Positions 1 to 5,293 of a stretch of DNA of 6,292 bases are shown here, one piece after another; the stretch's first letter is position 1, and the number at the start of each line of letters is the position of its first letter. The DNA is from Chloroflexota bacterium. Lineage in GTDB: Bacteria; Chloroflexota; Ktedonobacteria; Ktedonobacterales; JACDGC01. The translations under genes were made by a program, and so were the position numbers. The notes below the pieces were generated by a model. The model was not told the DNA's origin. It saw nothing but the letters and a program-made list of their open reading frames with translations, and searched no databases. Location of the stretch: NCBI GenBank assembly GCA_021812265.1, contig JAKAOI010000148.1, positions 1 through 6,292 on the forward strand, given 5' to 3'.

Positions 1-1458
1 GCCGGCGCCAAATTACTGCTTACATCAAACTTAACCTATCGCAAAGGGAAAGATGTACAATTAAAAGGTATTGTTGATGATGCAGTTATAAAAACTGAGG
101 GGCTTATTGAAAAAGTAGTGGTATGGCAACGTGGCAGCCAACCAATAGCCATGACCGAAGGCAGAGATATTACATGGGAGCAGTTTATGGCGCTTGGAGC
201 CAATCAATCCACAACCCATGAAGTTATGGAATCGAATGAGCCGGCTTTTATTTTAGCCACATCAGGCACTACAGCCAGACCCAAGCTGGCGGTGCACACT
301 CACGGCGGCTATCAGGTAGGCATTTTCAGCGACGCGCAGTGGATGTTTGGCATGAAACCCTACGATATTTGGTGGTCTACATCAGATATCGGCTGGATTG
401 TGGGGCATAGCTATATTGTATATGCGCCGCTTCTGGTTGGCTCTACTACAATTGTCTATGAAGGAGCGTTAGATTATCCGGCTCCTTCCAGTTTTTACCG
501 CACATTGGAACACGAACATGTAACGGGAATATTTACTTCGCCGACTGCAGTGCGTATGCTCATGGGTCACGGAACTGCCGCAGCAGAAACCAGCGATCTT
601 TCGGCAGTAGAAAGAGTATTCTGCGCCGGCGAACCACTAAATGAGCCGGCTTGGGAATGGATTCAAAAAGATGTTTTCAAAAATCGCACACCAGTCATCG
701 ATCATTGGTGGCAGACTGAAACCGGCGGTCCCGTCATCGGAAACCCTTACGGCATTGCAACATTGCCGATTAAGCCCGGCTCGGCAACTATTCCCCTTCC
801 CGGATATTCTGTAGAAATTGTCACACCCGAAGGGCGGCCTTGCGGTCCCAATGAACGCGGCATTGTTGTTATTAAACGGCCATTTCCCAGTTTAATCCCC
901 ACGTTATGGGGAGAAACTGAGCGATATGGCGAAGATTATTGGAAACGCATATCCGGCGCATATTACACCGGTGACGCCGCTATGATAGACGAAGACGGCT
1001 ACGTATGGTTCAGCGGCCGCGCTGATGAAATTATTAAAATCGCCGGACATCGAATTGGCACTATCGAGGTGGAAACTGCTTTACTTCGGCATCCCGCCGT
1101 TGCCGAAGCCGGAGTTACCGGCAGGCCAGATGAACTGCGCGGCGAAGTTATTTCTGCTTTTGTGGTGGTTCGCCCCGGGCACACACCCAATGACGAACTG
1201 CGCGCGGCTTTGCGGCAAACGGTGCGCGATGAACTGGGCGCCGTTGTAGTAATCGGAGATATTGAATTTGTTCATATTCTGCCAAAAACACGCAGCGGTA
1301 AAATTATGCGCCGTGTGCTGAAAGCCGTAGTTACCGGAAAAGATCCCGGTGATGTTTCTACTATTGAAGATGAAGGCTCTGTCGAAGAAGCCCGTGAAGC
1401 GTGGACCAGTTTACACGAAGCTTTGCAAAAAAATAATCAGCCGCCAGCCGGTCAATAA
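1..1458 (+). CDS. acs: Acetyl-CoA synthetase-type acyl-CoA ligase, 5'-truncated by the window edge
   Basis: The frame is open from base 1, so the gene starts upstream; the first in-frame ATG after base 1 is internal. About 485 residues are present against about 650 usual for Acs, so roughly the first 160 are missing. The family activates acetate or another short acid with ATP to an acyl-adenylate and transfers it to CoA in the cytoplasm. In window residue numbering the visible motifs are: P-loop ATSGTTARPK (86-95) followed by AVHTHGGY; the DIGWIVGHSY stretch; WWQTETGG (236-243), which keeps the tandem tryptophans that narrow the acyl pocket in Acs; GAYYTGD; hinge region GRADEIIKIAGHRIG (339-353); and the C-terminal LPKTRSGKIMRR, whose TRSGK lysine (about K434) is the catalytic residue and the usual acetylation target. 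The C-terminal DVSTIEDEGSVEEAR also matches Acs. The P-loop differs from classical GSTGKPKG. A short acid other than acetate is possible. The family call is firm, the substrate less so. Confidence 0.93.
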   Translation, partial: AGAKLLLTSNLTYRKGKDVQLKGIVDDAVIKTEGLIEKVVVWQRGSQPIAMTEGRDITWEQFMALGANQSTTHEVMESNEPAFILATSGTTARPKLAVHTHGGYQVGIFSDAQWMFGMKPYDIWWSTSDIGWIVGHSYIVYAPLLVGSTTIVYEGALDYPAPSSFYRTLEHEHVTGIFTSPTAVRMLMGHGTAAAETSDLSAVERVFCAGEPLNEPAWEWIQKDVFKNRTPVIDHWWQTETGGPVIGNPYGIATLPIKPGSATIPLPGYSVEIVTPEGRPCGPNERGIVVIKRPFPSLIPTLWGETERYGEDYWKRISGAYYTGDAAMIDEDGYVWFSGRADEIIKIAGHRIGTIEVETALLRHPAVAEAGVTGRPDELRGEVISAFVVVRPGHTPNDELRAALRQTVRDELGAVVVIGDIEFVHILPKTRSGKIMRRVLKAVVTGKDPGDVSTIEDEGSVEEAREAWTSLHEALQKNNQPPAGQ

Positions 1459-1492
1459 CAATGTCAAATACCTAATTTTACTTTTAGCATTC

Positions 1493-1644
1493 CTTAACGA
1501 ACATGACTTTCGCTTCAGCATGGAACATGGGGGGATGTACAAGGGGCGACGCCCCTTGTACGTGGTTCTGGGGTGTCTCCAGACCTCCCTTTGTTGCAGA
1601 TACGAGAACCATACGCTTCTCTTTCAAGCGAAAGTCTTAACGAA
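1493..1644. repeat. Nested inverted-repeat element (MITE-like or structured RNA candidate)
   Basis: This fills most of the 325-bp spacer between the converging acs and membrane-protein genes, where no credible gene is seen. An outer 11-bp perfect inverted repeat, GACTTTCGCTT (1505-1515) and AAGCGAAAGTC (1626-1636), encloses about 110 bp. The 9-base direct repeat CTTAACGAA occurs outside each arm (1493-1501 and 1636-1644), abutting the right arm and 3 bases from the left arm. Inside are a perfect palindrome (1537-1561), a hairpin GGT-t-CTGG (1564-1571) with CCAGACC (1579-1585), and an alternative pairing TGGTTCT (1563-1569) with AGAACCA (1605-1611). Terminal inverted repeats flanked by direct repeats suggest a small non-autonomous mobile element. 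Nested pairing also suits a structured transcript. There is no coding capacity for a transposase. Which reading is right cannot be told from one copy. Confidence 0.5.
1537..1561. repeat. Perfect 25-bp palindrome, 12-bp arms around one base
   Basis: Arms GTACAAGGGGCG (1537-1548) and CGCCCCTTGTAC (1550-1561) flank a single A at 1549. As RNA this would be a very stable stem closing on a minimal loop. As DNA it could extrude as a cruciform. It is the core of the larger nested element and resembles the GC-rich hairpin type dispersed between genes in many bacteria. No T-run follows on either strand, so it is not a typical intrinsic terminator. Confidence 0.75.
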
Positions 1645-1669
1645 ATATCTTTATAAATACAAATAGTAA

Positions 1670-1705
1670 ACGTCCGGCTGGAAAAATTTCCGACCAGCCG
1701 AACGT
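1670..1705. terminator. Probable bidirectional terminator between convergent genes
   Basis: Arms ACGTCCGGCTGG (1670-1681) and CCAGCCGAACGT (1694-1705) pair over 12 positions with one C/A mismatch, around a 12-base loop. The hairpin lies between the 3' ends of acs (+) and the membrane-protein gene (-), where a shared terminator is expected. Neither side carries a clean run of T: the plus side continues TATATTGTAACTC and the minus side TTTACTATTTG. Termination efficiency is therefore uncertain, although the fold itself is clear. Confidence 0.55.
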
Positions 1706-1745
1706 ATATTGTAACTCTTGAAATCTATTGCGCAAAATTATCCGC

Positions 1746-1764
1746 CGAAAAAATTGTTTTTTCG
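1746..1764 (-). terminator. Hairpin just past the membrane-protein stop codon, candidate terminator
   Basis: CGAAAAAA (1746-1753) and TTTTTTCG (1757-1764) pair perfectly around a three-base loop, 19 bases past the minus-strand stop codon. On the minus strand a GC-rich palindrome (GCGCCGGCGC, 1765-1774) comes before it. The T-run is inside the stem rather than after it. It could act together with the larger hairpin at 1670-1705 to end the PadR operon transcript. Confidence 0.3.
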
Positions 1765-1783
1765 CGCCGGCGCCAGAGGCAAT

Positions 1784-2791
1784 CTATGCCGCCGAAGTAA
1801 AATTTTTTGACAACGCAGAATTGCCGCGAAAATACGCCAGCAACGCAATGCCCGAAGCAACTGCCATCCCCAGCACAAATAGCAGCCATGACCCCATAGT
1901 TAAATTATTTGCCACTGCAAAAGAACGAAACTGCTGCGCAGTTGTTTGCAACATGATTCCATAAATAAACACAGCTATTGTCATCAAAACCATAGACGCT
2001 GTTACTACCAGAGCCGGCCAGCGGGCAAATAGCAGCTTTGCGGCAGGCGTATCTGCGCTGCGAATCGCTGTAATCACTCCTTTGGCGCTAAAAAATGCCC
2101 ATACAGCAAACCACACAAAATACACTACGTGCGCCGCAAAATATTTCGCCACTGTCACGCCGGTTGCGCTATGCCAAACATGTATTACCACCGCCGGCGC
2201 AAATATTACCATAGCAAATCCAATGATCGGATACAAAAATTGCCTCCGAATTTCCGGTTTATGGCGCCACGCATACAGCGCTGCCGGCGCACCGCCGATA
2301 AGCGCCGCAGCCAGCGCCAGAAGAGCCAGCGCGCCAATAAGATTGTATACAATTTCCGAGGCAGATCCCCAAAGCAGGCGCAGGCCAAGGAATGTCGGGC
2401 CAGTCTTTTGCGCCACATATGCGCTGTCATCCAAGCTGCCATTAAAAAATAGCCCAAGCGTTATAAACGCAATATATGATCCAAATACCGTAAAAAGTGA
2501 GTTTTGATACTTCTGCATAGTTGCATTTCCTTTCATATATGTACATAATGTGTCTTTATGTTCTGCAATAAGCGTATAAATGAGGTCTTTTAGCGCAAAT
2601 ACAGTATAACGAAATAGTTTTGCCGCGCGCATATCACGAATTTGCAAGGCGAAATCACGCGCCATCTGGCTGCTATAATTTTTGCGAAACTCTGCCGGCG
2701 CCAAACGGGCAATATTTTTAAACAGCCACAGCGCCAAACGCCTTTTACTTGCAGTGTTTGACATAAATGAATTTTTTTCAGGTTGATTCAT
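1784..2791 (-). CDS. Six-helix membrane protein with N-terminal permease-prefix-like domain, PadR-linked
   Basis: This 335-residue protein has a charged, helical N-terminal part (about 17-80) containing ALWLFKNIARLAPAEFRKNY. That stretch resembles the prefix domain found ahead of FtsX-type permeases and small membrane proteins encoded next to PadR regulators. By hydrophobicity, about six membrane helices follow: 98-117, 147-172, 185-205, 215-240, 258-281 and 299-320. No signal peptide, ATP-binding motif or catalytic motif is seen, and the large extracytoplasmic domain of a true FtsX/MacB permease is absent. Start: the ATG at 2789-2791 overlaps the PadR stop as ATGA, with GGGAG (2798-2802) six bases upstream; an internal Met at residue 10 is less likely. 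Translational coupling to PadR implies co-regulation. The exact function is unknown; an envelope-stress or membrane-sensing role is inferred only from context. Confidence 0.85.
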   Translation of the reverse strand: MNQPEKNSFMSNTASKRRLALWLFKNIARLAPAEFRKNYSSQMARDFALQIRDMRAAKLFRYTVFALKDLIYTLIAEHKDTLCTYMKGNATMQKYQNSLFTVFGSYIAFITLGLFFNGSLDDSAYVAQKTGPTFLGLRLLWGSASEIVYNLIGALALLALAAALIGGAPAALYAWRHKPEIRRQFLYPIIGFAMVIFAPAVVIHVWHSATGVTVAKYFAAHVVYFVWFAVWAFFSAKGVITAIRSADTPAAKLLFARWPALVVTASMVLMTIAVFIYGIMLQTTAQQFRSFAVANNLTMGSWLLFVLGMAVASGIALLAYFRGNSALSKNFTSAA

Positions 2792-3180
2792 TGCGTTCTC
2801 CCACCCAACCCTAATTCCGGATATTCATCAAAAGTTACCCCCATTTGGCGCGCACGTTCAACAAGCCTGCTAAGCCGACTGGTTTCAAGCTGCAGCGCTG
2901 CTAACCCTAATTCGGTAATTTTGTAATATTTCCGCCTTTCATCATCTAACACTGGGTCTGGCCGATCATCCGACTCGATAATAAGGCGATGTTCAAGCAT
3001 TTGCTTGATAGAACGGTATAACGTTGCCGGACCCAGCTCTACTGCCCCCATTGATATTTCTTTTACTTCGCGCATAACGCCATATCCATGCTTTTCTGAA
3101 ATTGCCAAGGCAAGCAATACATGGTATACCGCAGGTGTCAGCGGTAGCAGCGCGCGCGCTTGATCTAAATTGGTGTTCAT
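2788..3180 (-). CDS. PadR-family winged-helix transcriptional regulator
   Basis: The 130-residue length is typical of short PadR repressors, which bind DNA as dimers and often control an adjacent membrane or efflux gene. The PadR core is plain: VLLALAISEKHGYGVMREVKE (split around residues 21-41), then LGPATLYRSIKQMLEHRLI (49-67), the recognition helix and wing entry. DDERRKYYKITELGLAALQLE (79-99) is the beta-wing followed by the start of the C-terminal dimerisation helix. The first 15 residues are an N-terminal extension. Start: the ATG at 3178-3180 has AGAAGG (3188-3193) seven bases upstream. It is first in a two-gene operon with the membrane protein, overlapping it by four bases. The operator-like repeats directly downstream of its promoter fit negative autoregulation. 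The inducer cannot be inferred. Confidence 0.95.
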   Translation of the reverse strand: MNTNLDQARALLPLTPAVYHVLLALAISEKHGYGVMREVKEISMGAVELGPATLYRSIKQMLEHRLIIESDDRPDPVLDDERRKYYKITELGLAALQLETSRLSRLVERARQMGVTFDEYPELGLGGRTQ

Positions 3181-3249
3181 TGTGTTACCTTCTAATAGCG
3201 CTGTGTATGTATATGGACAAAAGCTTTAAACCCCAAAAATAGGGCATCC

Positions 3250-3284
3250 GTATTGGTTATATCCATATTGATTATATCCAATAC
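3250..3284. promoter_or_regulatory. Tandem dyad repeat, probable PadR operator
   Basis: Two adjacent 15-bp units, TATTGGTTATATCCA (3251-3265) and TATTGATTATATCCA (3266-3280), differ at one base. Each has a TGG/TGA-N6-CCA dyad character. The whole block is also bounded by a perfect inverted repeat, GTATTGG (3250-3256) and CCAATAC (3278-3284). It covers the predicted start of padR transcription (about 3282) to about +32. A dimeric regulator bound here would block initiation or clearance. PadR proteins usually bind AT-rich dyads in their own promoters, so assigning it to the neighbouring PadR is inference from position and symmetry. Confidence 0.6.
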
Positions 3285-3288
3285 AGAT

Positions 3289-3317
3289 ATATTAGCATAA
3301 ACGAAATATAAAGTCAA
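3289..3317 (-). promoter_or_regulatory. Sigma-70-type promoter of the padR operon
   Basis: Read on the minus strand, a -35 box TTGACT (3317-3312) and a -10 box TAATAT (3294-3289) are separated by exactly 17 bases. Both boxes are five of six against consensus. The transcript would start near 3282, giving a leader of about 100 bases. The downstream operator-like repeats begin at the predicted start site. Confidence 0.65.
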
Positions 3318-3340
3318 TACGAAACACAACAAAAAAACTG

Positions 3341-3368
3341 TTGCAAAAAAAGAACTCTTTGATAAAAT
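3341..3368 (+). promoter_or_regulatory. Candidate promoter for the FGGY kinase gene
   Basis: TTGCAA (3341-3346) and TAAAAT (3363-3368) are separated by 16 bases. This faces away from the padR promoter, with the two -35 boxes about 24 bases apart. Transcription would start near 3375 and give a leader of about 187 bases. Its AT-rich surroundings make chance matches easier, hence the moderate confidence. Confidence 0.4.
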
Positions 3369-3401
3369 AAAGATATGAAACTAAGCTTACGGCAATCACA
3401 T

Positions 3402-3413
3402 TCAAACGTTTGA
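3402..3413. promoter_or_regulatory. 12-bp perfect palindrome with CG centre, candidate LacI-type operator
   Basis: TCAAACGTTTGA reads the same on both strands. AAACGTTT around a central CG is the form seen in LacI/CcpA-family operators, which commonly control sugar-kinase genes. It would lie about 27-38 bases into the predicted kinase transcript, a usual position for a repressor roadblock. No LacI-family gene is present in the window. Confidence 0.35.
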
Positions 3414-3471
3414 GTATTTTCTTCTGTACGACCTGTAAAAATATGTGAAGGTCTTGTATTGTATTCCGCCG

Positions 3472-3523
3472 CTGTTACCCGCATAATTTTCTTGCGGGAC
3501 AGAACAACGCGCAGCGCGGCGCG
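3472..3523 (+). other. Two hairpins in the long leader of the FGGY gene
   Basis: CTGT-ta-CCCGCA (3472-3483) pairs with TGCGGGACAG (3493-3502), giving ten base pairs with a two-base bulge. CGCGC (3508-3512) then pairs with GCGCG (3519-3523). They lie 38-90 bases before the kinase start codon and could limit access to the leader or protect the transcript. No T-run follows, so this is not an attenuator terminator. I do not recognise a known riboswitch here. The rest of 3181-3561 holds the promoters and operators listed separately and no credible gene. Confidence 0.35.
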
Positions 3524-3561
3524 ATCACTGATTTTAAGATACCTCAAAGGAGACGTGTCTC

Positions 3562-5127
3562 ATGCAGTATATTCTGGCAATCGATCTAGGAACATCCGGA
3601 CCCAAAGTAGCGTTGCTGTCCATTCACGGTGAAATAATTGATAGTGAATTTGAAGAAGTAAAACTTCTCCTCGTGGAGAATGGCGGCGCAGAGCAATCTC
3701 CTGATGAATGGTGGCGAGCAATCGATGTATCAGTAAAACGGCTTTTATCGCGAAAACCCGTTCCTAGCAGTGATATCATCGCAATTGCAAGCACAACACA
3801 GTGGTCGGGAACAGTGGCAGTAGATAAAACCGGCAAGGCGCTGGGCAACGCTATCATCTGGATGGATTCTCGCGGCGTTGCGGATATCAATACTATGATC
3901 CGCGGAGCCATCAATATAGAAGGATATGGGATGGGCAAGCTTTTAAAGTGGATTAACCGCACCGGCGGCGCGCCCGGAAAAGCCGGCAAAGATCCTATTG
4001 CGCATATTCTCTATTTGAAACGCAATCATCCGGATCTCTATCGCCAAGCGCATACATTTTTGGAGCCGGTAGATTACCTAGGAGCGCAATTAACAGGGAA
4101 CATTGCGGCGTCGTATAATTCAATCGTCATCCATTGGCTTACAGACAACCGAAACATCAATCATATTCACTACGATAAAGGCTTGCTGCGGCTGGCCAAG
4201 ATTGACGCCGCCAAACTTCCTGAACTCAAGCCAGCAAACTCCGTTCTGGGTGTATTATCGAAAGATATTGCCCGAGACTGGGGTTTAAACGAAACTGTTC
4301 AAGTTATTATGGGGTCTCCCGACGTACACTCCGCAATTGTTGGCTCCGGAGCAGTTAAAGATTATGAGGCCAATCTTTATGTTGGCACATCATCTTGGCT
4401 AATTTGCCATGTTCCGTTTAAAAAAACCGACCTCTTTCACAACTTAGCGTCGCTTCCTTCGGCTATCCCCGGGCGGTACCTGTTAACCAATGAACAAGAA
4501 TGCGCCGGCGTTAATTTGCAGTTTTTGCGTGACAACATTATCTTCCATACTGATGAATGCGCTACACCAAAACCTGCCAACGCCTATGAGCTTTTTAATC
4601 AAATGGCTGCCCGTGTTCCTCCCGGCAGTGATAAATTGATTTTTACGCCTTGGCTCTATGGAGAGCGCACCCCAATAGAGGATCCATCTGTGCGGGGCGG
4701 CTTCTTCAATCAATCATTGCGCGCTACACGCGAACATTATGCGCGGGCAGTGATGGAAGGTGTGGCGTATAACTCTCGCTGGCTGCTGCAATATGTGGAA
4801 AACTTCATTGGCAAACCTTTAACAACCATCAACTTCACCGGCGGCGGAGCGCAATCTGATTTATGGTGTCAGATCTTTGCTGATATCTTTGATCGCCCTA
4901 TTCGCCAGATAGAAAATCCCATGCAGTCAAATGCGCGCGGCGCTGCCTTGCTGGCAAGCGCGGCGTTAGGGTACATCACCTATGAGGACATTGGAAAATA
5001 CGTCTCTGCCACAAAAACCTACACACCAAACCCAAGTAATCGTAACATATACGACGGATTATTCCGGGAGTTTTTAGAGATATATAAGGCAAACAAGAAA
5101 ATATATGCGCGGTTAAACAATATGTAA
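3562..5127 (+). CDS. FGGY-family carbohydrate kinase (xylulokinase-like)
   Basis: At 521 residues this is the usual FGGY length. These cytoplasmic enzymes transfer ATP phosphate to a hydroxyl of a sugar, polyol or similar substrate. N-terminal domain: IDLGTSGPK (7-15) is the phosphate-1 loop with D8, and WMDSRG (100-105) is a conserved substrate-side motif. Where xylulokinases read QMHG, this protein has TQWSG (79-83), so the substrate may not be xylulose. C-terminal domain: GSPDVHSA (251-258) supplies the likely catalytic base D254 (GDN-type in relatives); NLYVGTSSW (271-279) is the phosphate-2 region; FTGGGAQSDLW (425-435) binds adenosine. Start: the ATG at 3562 has AAAGGAG (3546-3552) nine bases upstream. 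WLTDNRN (192-198) and PVPFKKTD recall a distinct xylulokinase-like subgroup I know mainly from actinobacteria. The lyase gene follows by 166 bases, beyond a probable terminator. The family is certain, the substrate unknown. Confidence 0.93.
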   Translation: MQYILAIDLGTSGPKVALLSIHGEIIDSEFEEVKLLLVENGGAEQSPDEWWRAIDVSVKRLLSRKPVPSSDIIAIASTTQWSGTVAVDKTGKALGNAIIWMDSRGVADINTMIRGAINIEGYGMGKLLKWINRTGGAPGKAGKDPIAHILYLKRNHPDLYRQAHTFLEPVDYLGAQLTGNIAASYNSIVIHWLTDNRNINHIHYDKGLLRLAKIDAAKLPELKPANSVLGVLSKDIARDWGLNETVQVIMGSPDVHSAIVGSGAVKDYEANLYVGTSSWLICHVPFKKTDLFHNLASLPSAIPGRYLLTNEQECAGVNLQFLRDNIIFHTDECATPKPANAYELFNQMAARVPPGSDKLIFTPWLYGERTPIEDPSVRGGFFNQSLRATREHYARAVMEGVAYNSRWLLQYVENFIGKPLTTINFTGGGAQSDLWCQIFADIFDRPIRQIENPMQSNARGAALLASAALGYITYEDIGKYVSATKTYTPNPSNRNIYDGLFREFLEIYKANKKIYARLNNM

Positions 5128-5150
5128 GCGTGCGCTATAAACCGCACAGC
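5128..5150 (+). other. Short hairpin directly after the FGGY stop codon
   Basis: GTGCG (5130-5134) pairs with CGCAC (5143-5147) around an eight-base loop, extendable by GC/GC across one bulged A. It begins at the base after the stop codon. The following GCGCTTTAATTT is a poor U-tract, so this looks like a 3'-end stabilising fold or a weak terminator at best. Confidence 0.25.
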
Positions 5151-5221
5151 GCTTTAATTTGCTGAAAAAGAATGTTCAATAACCAGAATCGCAGATGGCA
5201 GATGGTTTTTCTTATAGAAAC

Positions 5222-5248
5222 TGGGGGTGGGCGCCCCCAAATTTTTTT
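5222..5248 (+). terminator. Intrinsic terminator between FGGY kinase and lyase genes
   Basis: TGGGGG (5222-5227) pairs with CCCCCA (5234-5239) around a six-base loop, followed by AA and seven T (5242-5248). A GC-only stem with an immediate U-tract is the textbook rho-independent form. It would end or thin kinase transcripts before the lyase gene, so the two genes may be only partly co-transcribed. Confidence 0.6.
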
Positions 5249-5275
5249 GGTAATCTCTTTTTTTTTATATAAAAT
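5247..5275 (+). promoter_or_regulatory. Candidate promoter for the S1P-lyase-like gene
   Basis: TTGGTA (5247-5252), 17 bases, then TAAAAT (5270-5275). Matches are four and five of six to consensus, with a T-rich spacer. A start near 5282 would leave only about a dozen bases of leader before the ATG at 5294. A separate promoter is expected after the upstream terminator, but the region is so AT-rich that the match is weak evidence. Confidence 0.35.
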
Positions 5276-5293
5276 AACAAGGTTAGGGTACAC

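Noticed and set aside
1349..1666. 105-codon plus-strand frame overlapping the acs end and the repeat element
   Set aside because: The first part is an out-of-frame reading of acs and the second part translates the palindrome and hairpins; there is no ribosome site.
1728..1964. 78-codon plus-strand open frame across the 3' end of the membrane-protein gene
   Set aside because: It is antisense to a better-supported gene, overlaps a terminator-like hairpin and has no recognisable motif.
2082..2507. 141-codon plus-strand open frame (with a 107-codon one at 2129-2452)
   Set aside because: Both lie antisense within the membrane-protein gene, whose hydrophobic helices and operon position are convincing; the plus-strand products are basic, Ala- and Arg-rich and show no domain.
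3314..3547. 77-codon minus-strand open frame in the divergent spacer
   Set aside because: It runs through the opposing promoters, palindrome and hairpins, has no good ribosome site, starts next to the kinase Shine-Dalgarno, and its composition (Cys-, Arg- and Phe-rich with no domain) looks non-coding.
5191..5204. GCAGATG repeated twice in tandem
   Set aside because: It is too short and only two units; likely a chance slippage product in the kinase-lyase spacer.
5223..5231. G-quadruplex reading of the GGGGGTGGG stretch
   Set aside because: Only two G-runs are present on this strand; hairpin pairing with the following CCCCC and the T-run explains it better.
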